Below are positions 17,279 to 25,615 of a stretch of 37,154 nucleotides of DNA, piece by piece; within the stretch, counting starts at the first letter, position 1; every line of letters starts with the position of its first letter. The position numbers were made by a program, and so were the translations under genes. A model generated the notes under the pieces. It saw only the letters and a list, made by a program, of their open reading frames with translations. It did no database searches and was not told the DNA's origin. Source of the DNA: an uncultured Clostridia bacterium. GTDB lineage: Bacteria; Bacillota; Clostridia; Oscillospirales; Ruminococcaceae. Where the stretch lies: contig CANRDI010000019.1 of the NCBI GenBank assembly GCA_947629335.1, positions 1 through 37,154 on the forward strand. The letters are read 5' to 3'.

Positions 17279-17932
17279 ATGACGAAAAAGTTAAAATCTA
17301 TTATTTTGAAAAACAAATCAATTATGCAAGCAGTATTAATGTTGTATCGTTGGATTAGTTCCCCAAAGCTTACTTTAAGCAGAACAAATAAGCAATTCGT
17401 AGATTTATCACCTGTAATAAAATGTAAAATTTCGGTGGAAAAACAATAAGCTTATCGTCGGTGATAATACCCGCCTAATTAATTGCAAATTTATTTTTAA
17501 GGGAAATGACAATATAATATCATTGGGGAAAAACTCATATTTTCAGAATGTGGAATTTTGGATTGAAGACGATTTTAATTCTATTACAATCGGGACAAAT
17601 AGTTCATTTTTCGGCTCCGCTCACATCGCTTGTTGTGAAGGAACAAATATTTCTTTTGGTAATAATGTTCTGATGTCAAATGACGTTGTTTTCAGAACGT
17701 CAGACAGTCATTCAGAAACAGAGTTAATCAAGCCAAAGATATCGCGGTTGGCGACCATGTGTGGATAGGAAACAGAGCTATTGTTTTGAAAGGCAGCATT
17801 ATTCCGGATAATACAATTGTAGCATCAGAGGCAGTTGTAACAGCAAGACAGTATAAAACGAATACGATTATTGCCGGAAACCCTGCTTCAACTATAAAAG
17901 AAAATGTTGATTGGAAAGCGGAAAAATTATAA
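17279..17932 (+). pseudogene. Hexapeptide-repeat (LbH) acyltransferase broken by two frameshifts
   Basis: Three consecutive frames encode one left-handed beta-helix acetyltransferase. Frame 1 (from ATG 17279, with AAAGGA upstream) ends at a TAA at 17447. Frame 2 takes over near 17440 (NNKLIVGDNTRLINCKF) and runs through hexapeptide repeats to FRTSDSHS and a stop at 17767. Frame 3 resumes near 17743 (DIAVGDHVWIGNRAIVLKG) and runs to the TAA at 17932. Restoring one base in the A-run at 17438-17442 and one near 17740 (AAAG) would give one intact protein of about 217 residues with the catalytic-type His in SDSHS. Either the gene is inactive, or both single-base losses are sequencing errors in A-runs. 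The gene would O-acetylate a sugar of the repeat unit. Confidence 0.82.
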
Positions 17933-18027
17933 CATTTAGTGTATCAAACTTTTTAACTGCAAGATATGCTTTAATCTATTTATTATCCGTGCTTTTAAAT
18001 CAAAAATTATATATTAAGCAAAAAGGG

Positions 18028-19191
18028 ATGATCGAATCAGTGAAGAAATATAAGATTTTATTTGATACAAATGGGAGTTCAAACTGGATAGGCGGGTTAT
18101 ATTATATAAAAAATATTATATTTGAAATATTGGCTTCGGATGATTTCCTTTCCGTTTGTGATATTGTCATTTTGTGTAACTCCGACCATGAAAAAATGTT
18201 TAGGGAGTTTTCAAAAAAAGTTACAATAGTTACCTATAATAAATCTAACAAGTTCTGCAAATTGTTAAAATGCTGGCGCTATATAGCTTCTGCAAATTAT
18301 ATCTACCACTACCATAAATACAAAATCGATATATTTGACTTGCTTGAGAAAAAGGCAATATATTGGATTCCTGATTTTCAGGAGTGTTACTATCCTCAGT
18401 TTTTTAGCGTTCAGGAATTGGAGAGCAGACGTCGTCAACATGAGATGATTGCCAAATCTGACAGACCAGTCGTGCTCAGCAGTCAAAGTGCGAAAGACGA
18501 TTTTATTAAGTTTTTCGATCCCGAAAATAAGAATATATATGTAGTTCCCTTTGTTTCGGCTATTGAAAATGAGGCGTCAGAGCTGACAGATGAGTTTTGC
18601 CTTAAAGTATTGGAAAGGTACGGCTTAAAAAATATTAAATATGTTCTTATTTCAAATCAATTTTGGCAACATAAGAATCACATAGTAGTTTTTGAGGCGA
18701 TTGCGAAAGCTAAAAATCAAGGATCGTTCAGCGATCTGCTTTTTGTTTTCACCGGTGAGCTTAAGGATTACAGGAATACTGAGTATTATCTTAAACTTCA
18801 AAATCTTATTAATGATACGGGAATTAAAGACAGAATCAGAATCCTTGGTTTTATTGACCGACTTGATCAGCTCGCTTTGATGCATAAAGCGCAGCTTATA
18901 ATACAGCCTTCGCTTTTTGAGGGGTGGGGGACTGTAGTTGAAGATGCAAAGGTCCTGGATAAAACAATAGTGTTATCCGATATTCCTGTACATAGAGAGC
19001 AAAAAAATGATAAATGTTTTTTATTTGATGCAGGCAGCTCGGATAATCTCATAGAAGTTTTGAATAAAGCATTGTGCAATTTAAAAGAGGTCAATATTGA
19101 AAAAGGAATTATCGGGATGAAAGAAGACGCAAAGAGGTATTCGGAAAATCTGTTGAAACTTATAAAAGATTTGGAGAAACAAAAATGCTGA
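18028..19191 (+). CDS. Glycosyltransferase, GT4 family
   Basis: GT4-fold protein of about 387 residues. The N-terminus is KYKILFDTNGSSNWIGGLYY. The donor domain has YVLISNQFWQHKNH, FVFTGELKDYRN, IRILGFIDRLDQLALMHKA, and the nucleotide-sugar loop QPSLFEGWGTVVEDAKVLDKTIVLSDIPVHREQ with its two conserved acidic residues. Start is uncertain: the frame is open back to 17911 inside the acyltransferase pseudogene, ATG 18028 directly abuts AAGGG, and GTG 18040 (MKKYKILF) sits 12 bases beyond it. The last bases overlap the next gene by 7. Very AT-rich, like the genes before it and unlike those after. Confidence 0.83.
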   Translation: MIESVKKYKILFDTNGSSNWIGGLYYIKNIIFEILASDDFLSVCDIVILCNSDHEKMFREFSKKVTIVTYNKSNKFCKLLKCWRYIASANYIYHYHKYKIDIFDLLEKKAIYWIPDFQECYYPQFFSVQELESRRRQHEMIAKSDRPVVLSSQSAKDDFIKFFDPENKNIYVVPFVSAIENEASELTDEFCLKVLERYGLKNIKYVLISNQFWQHKNHIVVFEAIAKAKNQGSFSDLLFVFTGELKDYRNTEYYLKLQNLINDTGIKDRIRILGFIDRLDQLALMHKAQLIIQPSLFEGWGTVVEDAKVLDKTIVLSDIPVHREQKNDKCFLFDAGSSDNLIEVLNKALCNLKEVNIEKGIIGMKEDAKRYSENLLKLIKDLEKQKC

Positions 19192-20099
19192 AAGTTTTGG
19201 TGACAGGCTCGTCCGGATTTATCGGAAGCAGAATTGCGACCTATTTTTCTAAAAAAGGGGATATTGTTCTGGGCTGGGATATGCGGGAAAGCCGTAGCAC
19301 ATATACGACGCACGCAGTAAATATGTTGAATCCGGAAAAGATTGCGGAGGAGCTTGCTATTTTCAGACCGGAAGTTGTTATCCACTGTGCGGGCGCGGCG
19401 GATGTGAGTAAATCCGTGAAAGATCCCGAAACGGATTACGCGCACAATGTTTCGCTGACGCATCACCTGCTGTTTGGTCTTCACCGTGTGGGGCTGGATT
19501 TGGTGCGGTTCGTTTTTTTATCCAGTGCCGGCGTTTATGGAAATCCCGGCCGGTTGCCTATTTCTGAAAATGCCTGTTTGAATCCTCTTTCACCTTATGC
19601 TGTGCATAAGGTAATGTGTGAAGAACTGTGCCGGTATTTTGCTCGTAATTACGGAATGGATGTTAGAATCGCGCGGGTTTTTTCCGCTTATGGCGCGGGC
19701 TTGAAAAAACAGCTTCTATGGGATATGTACCGTAATACAGAGAAGACAGGGCAGCTTTGCCTGTTTGGAACGGGTGATGAAAGTCGGGATTATATCTATG
19801 TGGACGATCTTGTTCAAGCAATTTCTTTGCTGACCAGTGTGTCTGTTTGTCCCCAGGTCGTTAATGTAGCAAACGGTGAAGAAGTGACAATTCGGTCTGT
19901 TGCTCGGCTTTTTGCCCAAAGCGTGGAGATGGATGAGACAAATATCCGATTTAACGGAATAACGCGTGAAGGAGATCCACTTAACTGGCGGGCGGACATT
20001 CAGCGGCTTACTGAGTTGGGATATAGGAAAACAGTAGATATGGAAACGGGAATTAAGGAATATGTCCGTTGGGCGCGAGCAGAGGAGGGAAAGATCTAA
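19185..20099 (+). CDS. Extended SDR NAD-dependent epimerase/dehydratase
   Basis: Nucleotide-sugar-modifying short-chain dehydrogenase of 304 residues. Seen: the cofactor loop VTGSSGFIGS, HCAGAADV, the catalytic Ser in LSSAGVYG, and YAVHK (the YxxxK pair), then RDYIYVDDL and a C-terminal substrate domain. This arrangement fits UDP-hexose 4-epimerases and related enzymes. The substrate is not readable. It could equally be a reductase acting on a GDP-sugar. It overlaps the preceding glycosyltransferase by 7 bases. Codon use from here to 24865 is visibly less AT-biased (many CGG, CCG, GGC, CTG), suggesting that this block has another origin. Confidence 0.85.
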   Translation: MLKVLVTGSSGFIGSRIATYFSKKGDIVLGWDMRESRSTYTTHAVNMLNPEKIAEELAIFRPEVVIHCAGAADVSKSVKDPETDYAHNVSLTHHLLFGLHRVGLDLVRFVFLSSAGVYGNPGRLPISENACLNPLSPYAVHKVMCEELCRYFARNYGMDVRIARVFSAYGAGLKKQLLWDMYRNTEKTGQLCLFGTGDESRDYIYVDDLVQAISLLTSVSVCPQVVNVANGEEVTIRSVARLFAQSVEMDETNIRFNGITREGDPLNWRADIQRLTELGYRKTVDMETGIKEYVRWARAEEGKI

Positions 20100-20101
20100 A
20101 A

Positions 20102-20788
20102 ATGCCGATACTTCACAGAGTTAAGAACTTTTTAATTAACTTTGATATAAAGCATAAGATGAAAAAGTTGAAGCGGAACGGTCATGTTCGGATCGACGAA
20201 GGAACCCGGATTTTTCCGGAAACTTCTTTTTTCGCAAATTTAGGCGAAATATCCGTCGGTAAGCGCTGCTGTATTCGAGCGGCATTTGAAATTCAAAGGC
20301 AGGGTGGAAAGATTTCCGTTGGCGATAATTGCTATATCGGCGATCATACGAGGGTATGGGCTGCGGAAAGCATAACGATCGGTAATCACGTCTTGATTGC
20401 CCACAACGTAAATATTTTTGATAACGATACGCACCCGACAGACCCGACTGACCGCAGAGAGGATTTTGAAAATATTGTTTGGAAAAGAGAACGCTGCTCA
20501 TATCTTTCACTGCGGTCAGCGCCGGTTGTGATAAACGACGATGTGTGGATAGGATGTGGAAGCATTATCCTCAAGGGCGTGACAATCGGGAACGGGAGCA
20601 TCGTTGCCGCCGGAAGCGTGGTAACCAAGAATGTACCCGACCATGTGATTGTCGGAGGAAATCCGGCGCAAATTCTGAAACAATTGCAGCCGGGGGGGGT
20701 AACAAAGAATAAAGCTGTTCGGGAAATTTGGACAATCTGTGCATTCTCAAAGCAGGCTTTCCTACGCAACATCTTAGCGTTGAGATGA
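20102..20788 (+). CDS. Hexapeptide-repeat (LbH) sugar O-acyltransferase
   Basis: Probable acetyl-CoA-dependent sugar O-acetyltransferase. Hexapeptide coils run from about residue 45 (ISVGKRCCI, ISVGDNCYIGDHTRV, ITIGNHVLIAHNVNI). The catalytic-type His sits in FDNDTHPTD, followed by VWIGCGSIILKGVTIGNGSIVAAGSVVTKNVPDHVIVGGNPAQILKQL. The usual family end comes right there, but this frame reads on for about 30 more residues after a run of eight G (20692-20699). One G fewer would place TAA directly after QPGG. The start ATG 20102 follows AGGAGGG at 12 bases, rather long. An open extension to 20069 overlaps the SDR gene. Confidence 0.85.
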   Translation: MPILHRVKNFLINFDIKHKMKKLKRNGHVRIDEGTRIFPETSFFANLGEISVGKRCCIRAAFEIQRQGGKISVGDNCYIGDHTRVWAAESITIGNHVLIAHNVNIFDNDTHPTDPTDRREDFENIVWKRERCSYLSLRSAPVVINDDVWIGCGSIILKGVTIGNGSIVAAGSVVTKNVPDHVIVGGNPAQILKQLQPGGVTKNKAVREIWTICAFSKQAFLRNILALR

Positions 20789-20803
20789 ATTGAGGTGAGA
20801 AAA

Positions 20804-22126
20804 GTGTTGAATAAAATTCGGAAAATTATGAGCAGCCGAAACGGCGAGCTCGGAAAAAGTATGCTGTTGAGCGTCATTTTCAAGCCGCTCGGTATGCTGA
20901 TTTCTTTCATCTATACGCCTGTTTTGCTGGCTTATCTTGGCGAGGAAAGCTATGGTATATGGTCCACGCTCCTGTCCATCATCAACTGGATAAATTACTT
21001 TGATGTAGGAATCGGAAATGGGCTTCGGAATCGGCTGGCGAAAGATCTGACCAATGGGGATACTGACAGCGCGCGAAGCGCCGTATCCACCGCCTACATC
21101 GCGTTGTCTACCATTACCGGAGTGCTGTTCGTGGTAGGCACGCTGGTGATTTCAGAGCTTGATTGCTTTCGCGTATTTAATACGAGCATCAATGTCAAGC
21201 CCGCATTTCAGATCAGTTTTGTCTTTCTTTGCATCAATTTTGTCCTGTCACTGTCCAAAATTCAGCTGTATGCAACCCAACAGGCAGAAAAAGTTGGTCT
21301 GATGACCGTTCTGATCCAACTTTTAAATCTTCTCGGCATTATCGGATTAAGGTTTGTCACAAAGCAGAGCATCACAGGTGTGGCGATTGTGGTTGGTATG
21401 TCCGGTCTGCTCGTCAATGTGATCTTTACCGGCAAAGTCTGGAAACGTTATAGTGCGTTAGTCCCACGTTTCAGCTTTTTCCGTCGGGAAAAGCTGAGTG
21501 ATATTTGCAGCATTGGTATCAAATTTTTTTTCATTCAGATTGCTGCCCTTATCCTGTATTCGACGGATAACATTATCATTACTCAGCTCTTCGGTCCGGA
21601 ATATGTGACGCCGTACAACACCGCCTATACTGTTTTCGGCCTTGTAAACGGTCTGTTTGGGGCATTTATCGCGCCGTTATGGTCAAGATTCACAACTGCT
21701 GCAGAGCTTCAAGATTACGTTTGGATGAAAAAAACTATCCTCAATCTTGATAAAACGCTTCCCTTTATTGCATTGATTTTGATAATTGGCACCGTCTTAT
21801 TTAAACCGGTATCCGGGATTTGGTTGCAAAAAGAGTTGGTATACGATCCGGGGTTGATTCCTCTGATGGCAGTTTATTTCTTCATGATGGTTCAAGGTTC
21901 TATCTATGCGACGGCGATGAATGGCATGGGACGAATCAATTTGCAGCTGATTCTCAGTGTTATCTCGGCAGTGTTGAACATTCCGCTGTCCATTTATTTC
22001 GGCGAGTATCTGAATATGCGGACAACAGGCGTGTTGCTGGCTACAATCATCTGCCTGCTGCTGACGAATATTCCGCTTACCATTACGCTGCACCGATACC
22101 TTAACAAACATATTACGGAAAACTGA
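20804..22126 (+). CDS. Wzx-like polysaccharide flippase (MATE/PST type)
   Basis: Integral membrane protein of about 440 residues with roughly twelve hydrophobic segments and no signal peptide. The N-terminal SMLLSVIFKPLGMLISFIYTPVLLAYLGEESYGIWST is typical of lipid-linked-oligosaccharide flippases, and a further short motif, DVGIGNGLRNRLA, is also characteristic. It should turn undecaprenyl-linked repeat units to the outer face for the Wzy-like polymerase. Start: GTG 20795 lies inside the Shine-Dalgarno GAGGTGAG, so GTG 20804, 7 bases after GAGGT, is preferred (TTG 20807 is next). Cotranscribed with the acyltransferases on either side by spacing. Confidence 0.88.
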   Translation: MLNKIRKIMSSRNGELGKSMLLSVIFKPLGMLISFIYTPVLLAYLGEESYGIWSTLLSIINWINYFDVGIGNGLRNRLAKDLTNGDTDSARSAVSTAYIALSTITGVLFVVGTLVISELDCFRVFNTSINVKPAFQISFVFLCINFVLSLSKIQLYATQQAEKVGLMTVLIQLLNLLGIIGLRFVTKQSITGVAIVVGMSGLLVNVIFTGKVWKRYSALVPRFSFFRREKLSDICSIGIKFFFIQIAALILYSTDNIIITQLFGPEYVTPYNTAYTVFGLVNGLFGAFIAPLWSRFTTAAELQDYVWMKKTILNLDKTLPFIALILIIGTVLFKPVSGIWLQKELVYDPGLIPLMAVYFFMMVQGSIYATAMNGMGRINLQLILSVISAVLNIPLSIYFGEYLNMRTTGVLLATIICLLLTNIPLTITLHRYLNKHITEN

Positions 22127-22164
22127 GGCCCTTTCAGTGTGCCTTCTATGAGAGAGGAGAAAAA

Positions 22165-22788
22165 ATGGATCCTTTGGAATTAATGCGAAAAATAAGAAAG
22201 AAAAAAAGAATGGCAGCCGTTGCGCCATATGTTGACCTGGCGGAAGATACGATGTACGGCAACGGATTTGATGTGGAAATCCGAAAACCTGCGATGAGTG
22301 GGTACAAGTTTTTAAAGATTGGATCACAATGTATTATTGAAGGCAAATTCATTTTTGAAAAAGATTCAGGTCATATTACTGTCGGCAATCGCGTCCACAT
22401 CGGAGGAAGCACATTGATTTCCGTCAATCGGATTACCATAGGTGACGATGTGACAATTGCCTGGGGCTGTCTACTGTATGACCACAATTCCCATTCGGTC
22501 AGCTGGAATGAGCGTAAAAATGATACGGTGCAGGAATATGCCGATTACAAACAATACGGCGATCCAATTCGGAATAAAAATTGGAGCGTCGTAAAATCCG
22601 CGCCAATTGTGATCGGTAACAAGGTGTGGATTGGTGCAGACTGCAAAGTTCTCAAAGGCGTGACAATCGGCGAGGGTGCGGTTATTGCCGCCGGAAGCGT
22701 TGTGACAAATGATGTGGAGCCATGGAGCGTCGTGGGCGGCAATCCTGCCCGTTTTATCAAATGGGTCGATGATCCAAAACCGCAATAA
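22165..22788 (+). CDS. Hexapeptide-repeat (LbH) O-acetyltransferase
   Basis: Second acyltransferase of the block, 207 residues. The beta-helix repeats include FLKIGSQCIIEG, ITVGNRVHIGGST, ITIGDDVTIAWGC, then a loop LYDHNSHSVSW with the catalytic-type His, and IVIGNKVWIGADCKVLKGVTIGEGAVIAAGSVVT followed by GGNPARFIKW. This is close to the colanic acid/WcaF-CatB type of sugar acetyltransferase. AGAGGAGA lies 5 bases before the ATG. Its target sugar is unknown. With the intact gene at 20102 and the broken one at 17279, the locus once had three such enzymes. Confidence 0.87.
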   Translation: MDPLELMRKIRKKKRMAAVAPYVDLAEDTMYGNGFDVEIRKPAMSGYKFLKIGSQCIIEGKFIFEKDSGHITVGNRVHIGGSTLISVNRITIGDDVTIAWGCLLYDHNSHSVSWNERKNDTVQEYADYKQYGDPIRNKNWSVVKSAPIVIGNKVWIGADCKVLKGVTIGEGAVIAAGSVVTNDVEPWSVVGGNPARFIKWVDDPKPQ

Positions 22789-22877
22789 AGGCGGCAGGAT
22801 GATCCTGGAAAATTCTTATATGAGTGCCGCGATACGGCGCTCTATTCTAAAAATAATTATAACAGGAGGTAATTATC

Positions 22878-23924
22878 ATGAGAAAGACGGCATTGATAAC
22901 GGGAATTACTGGGCAGGACGGATCCTATTTGGCAGAATTTCTGCTTGATAAAGATTACGAGGTCCATGGTATAACCCGTCGCGCTTCCATTTCAAACACT
23001 GGTCGAATTGACCACATAAAGAATAAACTAGCACTCCATGACGGTGATCTGGCGGACAGTTCGTCGCTTATTCGCATTATCGCTGAGATTCAGCCCGACG
23101 AGATCTACAACTTAGCCGCGCAGAGCCATGTTAAAGTCAGCTTTGATGTTCCGGAGTATTCCGGCGACGTCGACGCACTCGGTACACTGCGAATCCTTGA
23201 AGCCGTCCGCATACTCGGTCTGATGAAGAAAACGAAAATTTATCAAGCATCCACTTCCGAACTTTACGGCAAGGTAGAGGAAGTCCCGCAGTCGGAAACA
23301 ACGCCGTTTCACCCGTATTCGCCTTACGCTGTTGCTAAGCAGTACGGTTTCTGGATTACAAAGGAGTACCGTGAGGCATACGGAATGTTCGCCTGCAACG
23401 GGATACTTTTCAACCATGAATCCGAGCGCAGAGGCGAGAATTTTGTCACCCGAAAGATAACGATTGCAGCGGGACGGATTGCAGAGGGATTGCAGGATCA
23501 TTTAGAGTTGGGCAACCTTGACAGCCTCCGTGATTGGGGCTATGCAAAAGATTACGTTGAATGTATGTGGCTCATTATGCAGCAGGACAAGCCCGATGAT
23601 TTTGTCATCGCAACCGGCATTCAGCATACCGTCCGCGACTTTACTGAACGCGCGTTTGCCTCAAACGGCATACAAATCCGTTGGGAGGGCAAGGGCATAG
23701 ATGAAAAAGGTTATGACGAAAAGACCGGCAAAATGTTCGTTTCGGTTAGTCCGAAATTCTATCGCCCGACCGACGTCGTAAACCTTTTGGGCGACCCGAC
23801 CAAGGCAAAAACTGTCCTCGGTTGGAATCCGCAGAAGACAACCTATGAAGAGCTAATTAGTATAATGTCAACGCATGACCGAGAGCTTGCAAAACGTGAA
23901 AAGGCTGTCTTGGAGGCAAAATAA
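22878..23924 (+). CDS. gmd: GDP-mannose 4,6-dehydratase
   Basis: Converts GDP-D-mannose to GDP-4-keto-6-deoxymannose, the first step to GDP-L-fucose. Extended SDR with the Gmd signature [31 protein letters not shown], the catalytic [17 protein letters not shown] and SPYAVAKQY (YxxxK), [17 protein letters not shown], and [15 protein letters not shown]. 348 residues is the normal length. AGGAGGT stands 7 bases before the ATG, and the stop overlaps the fcl start (TAATG). GDP-mannose would come from manC at the other end of the locus. Because GDP-heptose is also made here, a dual or altered substrate cannot be excluded from sequence. Confidence 0.95.
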   Translation: MRKTALITGITGQDGSYLAEFLLDKDYEVHGITRRASISNTGRIDHIKNKLALHDGDLADSSSLIRIIAEIQPDEIYNLAAQSHVKVSFDVPEYSGDVDALGTLRILEAVRILGLMKKTKIYQASTSELYGKVEEVPQSETTPFHPYSPYAVAKQYGFWITKEYREAYGMFACNGILFNHESERRGENFVTRKITIAAGRIAEGLQDHLELGNLDSLRDWGYAKDYVECMWLIMQQDKPDDFVIATGIQHTVRDFTERAFASNGIQIRWEGKGIDEKGYDEKTGKMFVSVSPKFYRPTDVVNLLGDPTKAKTVLGWNPQKTTYEELISIMSTHDRELAKREKAVLEAK

Positions 23925-24865
23925 TGGAAAAAAACTCAAAAATTTATGTCGCGGGACATAGCGGAATGGTCGGTTCGGCGATAGTCAGAGAGCTTGAACG
24001 GCAGGGTTACACGAACATCATCTCCCGCACCCATGCGGAGCTTGATTTGAAAAATCAGGCTGATGTTGAGAAATTCTTTGAAGCTGAAAAACCGGAGTAT
24101 GTATTTTTAGCGGCTGCAAAAGTTGGCGGAATTGTAGCAAATCAGTCGGCGCTTGCGGATTTCATGTATGAAAACATGATTTTAGAGATGAACGTGATTC
24201 ACTCAGCATGGAAAAGCGGTGTTAAAAAGCTTGAATTTCTGGGAAGCAGCTGCATCTATCCGAGAATGGCACCTCAGCCTATGCCCGAAAGCTGCCTTTT
24301 GACGTCTGAACTTGAAAAGACCAACGAAGCCTACGCGCTTGCCAAGATTTCAGGACTTAAATACTGTGAATTCTTAAACCGCCAGTATGGCACTGATTAC
24401 ATATCGGTTATGCCGACTAATCTTTACGGCCCAAATGATAACTATCATCCGGAACACAGTCATGTTTTGCCTGCACTGATTCGTCGTTTCCATGAGGCAA
24501 AAGAGGCAAACGCGTCGTATGTGATCTGTTGGGGTGACGGCAGTCCGCTCCGTGAATTTTTATATGTTGATGATCTCGCAAATCTATGTGTTTTTCTGAT
24601 GAACAATTACAGCGGCAACGAAACAATCAACGCAGGAACAGGCAAGGAACTGACGATTAAAGAGCTTGCTGAACTCGTTGCGAAGGTTATCGGTTATATC
24701 GGAGAAATACGTTGGGACGCATCCCGTCCGAACGGCACGCCAAGGAAACTTCTTGACGTCAGCAAAGCCACAAAGTTAGGTTGGAAATACAAAACAGAAC
24801 TTGAAGATGGAATTCGGCTGGCATATGAAGACTTTTTGCATAATCCCAAAAGGGCGGAGAGGTAA
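23924..24865 (+). CDS. fcl: GDP-L-fucose synthase
   Basis: Bifunctional 3,5-epimerase/4-reductase (also called WcaG) that completes GDP-L-fucose, using NADPH. It has the N-terminal loop VAGHSGMVGSAI, AAAKVGGI, the active-site Ser-Cys in FLGSSCIYP, the YALAKISGLKYCE block (YxxxK), TNLYGPNDNYHPEHSHVLPALIRRFHEAK, and WGDGSPLREFLYVDDLA. The 313 residues agree with the family. It overlaps gmd by one base. It is the last intact gene of the polysaccharide locus. Confidence 0.95.
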   Translation: MEKNSKIYVAGHSGMVGSAIVRELERQGYTNIISRTHAELDLKNQADVEKFFEAEKPEYVFLAAAKVGGIVANQSALADFMYENMILEMNVIHSAWKSGVKKLEFLGSSCIYPRMAPQPMPESCLLTSELEKTNEAYALAKISGLKYCEFLNRQYGTDYISVMPTNLYGPNDNYHPEHSHVLPALIRRFHEAKEANASYVICWGDGSPLREFLYVDDLANLCVFLMNNYSGNETINAGTGKELTIKELAELVAKVIGYIGEIRWDASRPNGTPRKLLDVSKATKLGWKYKTELEDGIRLAYEDFLHNPKRAER

Positions 24866-24868
24866 AAA

Positions 24869-24922
24869 ATGAATCGGTCTTACTTCAGAGCAAAAATTAA
24901 AATAATTATACCGACTGAATAA
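24869..24922 (+). other. Short reading frame after fcl, possible truncated gene start
   Basis: ATG 24869 has a good ribosome binding site (GGAGAGG, 24856-24862, spacing 6) and encodes only MNRSYFRAKIKIIIPTE before a TAA. A good start signal with so short a frame, ending 12 bases before a palindromic element, suggests the 5' stub of a gene whose body has been lost. A chance frame is also possible. Confidence 0.35.
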
Positions 24923-24933
24923 AAAGTCAAATT

Positions 24934-25008
24934 TCAGGCTGTTGATAAAGTCCCGCCTGCGGCGTATGATAACGCTACATCGCAGATGCGGTTTTATCGA
25001 CAGCCTGA
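24934..25008. repeat. Nested palindromic element (MITE-like or terminator)
   Basis: CAGGCTGTTGATAAA (24935-24949) pairs with TTTATCGACAGCCTG (24993-25007) with one mismatch. One further flanking pair extends the stem to 24934/25008. Inside are CTGCG/CGCAG and a small GCGT...ACGC hairpin, so nearly the whole 75 bases can fold into one branched stem. It closes the polysaccharide locus. No T-run follows directly. The arms resemble ends of non-autonomous insertion elements, but no target duplication was identified. Confidence 0.55.
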
Positions 25009-25067
25009 TTTATATTCTTAGTCTCCCTAAACATATTCACTTCCATAATATTTATTTTTAAAAGGTG

Positions 25068-25096
25068 TGGACAATAGCGTTTTTTTGTGTTATAAT
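25068..25096 (+). promoter_or_regulatory. Sigma-A type promoter for a short transcript
   Basis: TGGACA (25068-25073) and a perfect TATAAT (25091-25096) are separated by 17 bases. Expected transcription start is near 25103. The next thing downstream is not a gene but a hairpin with a T-run. Confidence 0.65.
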
Positions 25097-25102
25097 ATTC
25101 CA

Positions 25103-25172
25103 TGGTGGTTGAGTTCCTTTCTATTATTTTGGGTGTGGTAACTTTATTTTAACAGATCTCAACCACTTTTTT
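25103..25172 (+). ncRNA. Candidate ~70-nt small RNA (promoter plus intrinsic terminator)
   Basis: The expected RNA starts next to GTGGTTGAG (25105-25113) and ends with the exact complement CTCAACCAC (25158-25166) plus six T. Its 5' end would therefore pair with its 3' end around a loop of about 44 mostly pyrimidine/AT bases. No frame with a ribosome binding site lies inside. It could be a genuine small RNA, or the leftover end of an insertion element. Not matched to a known RNA family. Confidence 0.4.
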
Positions 25173-25236
25173 ATACCTTTTGTCTCACATCTATTGTAAC
25201 ATAACAATCTTACTTCTTACCTCTAAAAGAACCCCC

Positions 25237-25265
25237 TTGACAAAATCCGATTTTTGTGGTAAAAT
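25237..25265 (+). promoter_or_regulatory. Promoter of the T-box leader
   Basis: TTGACA (25237-25242), 17 bases, TAAAAT (25260-25265). Transcription would begin near 25272, just before the first conserved T-box helix. Confidence 0.75.
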
Positions 25266-25284
25266 AACTTATATATTTTCAAAG

Positions 25285-25526
25285 CGTTGATGAGAACACA
25301 GTAGTTTGCGGAGCGTTCTTTCAGAGAACCGCTGTTTGGTGGAAAGCGGCAGAATACCGTAAATGAATTACATCTCGGAGCGGCTTTGCGAACGGAATTT
25401 TTGTTCTTAATAGCAGGCACGGGAAAGCCCGTTACAGCTTTTAAAGGCGGCGTTTATTCGCCGTAAACTGAGGTGGTACAGCGATAATTCGCCCTCTATG
25501 ATAAAAATTCATAGAGGGCTTTTTTG
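25285..25526 (+). promoter_or_regulatory. Tyrosine-specific T-box leader
   Basis: A tRNA-sensing leader that lets transcription continue when tRNA-Tyr is uncharged. Conserved pieces in order: TGATGAGAACACAGTA (Stem I base and AG-bulge region), CAGAGAACCGC with the GGTGG apical loop, then GAATTACATCTCGGAG, where TAC (25369-25371) is the likely Tyr specifier codon. Next come the linker and helix III, and the T-box bulge TGAGGTGGTACAGCG (25469-25483), whose GGTG pairs with the tRNA acceptor end. It ends in a terminator. The specifier agrees with tyrS as second gene downstream. Confidence 0.9.
25491..25526 (+). terminator. T-box intrinsic terminator
   Basis: GCCCTCTATG (25491-25500) and CATAGAGGGC (25510-25519) form a perfect 10-bp stem followed by a run of six T. 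It is mutually exclusive with the T-box antiterminator, which uses bases just upstream. Confidence 0.92.
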
Positions 25527-25615
25527 TTGAAAGAAGGTGTTAAACGTGAGATGCTATGATCTCACAGGCTATGTGAAATTCTCGCTTTAATATTTAAATA
25601 ATTAAAGGAGGAGCT

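Noticed and set aside
24934-25172. Intact insertion sequence between the capsule locus and tyrS operon
   Set aside because: There are inverted repeats and AT-rich remnants but no transposase reading frame. At most it is a non-autonomous or decayed element.
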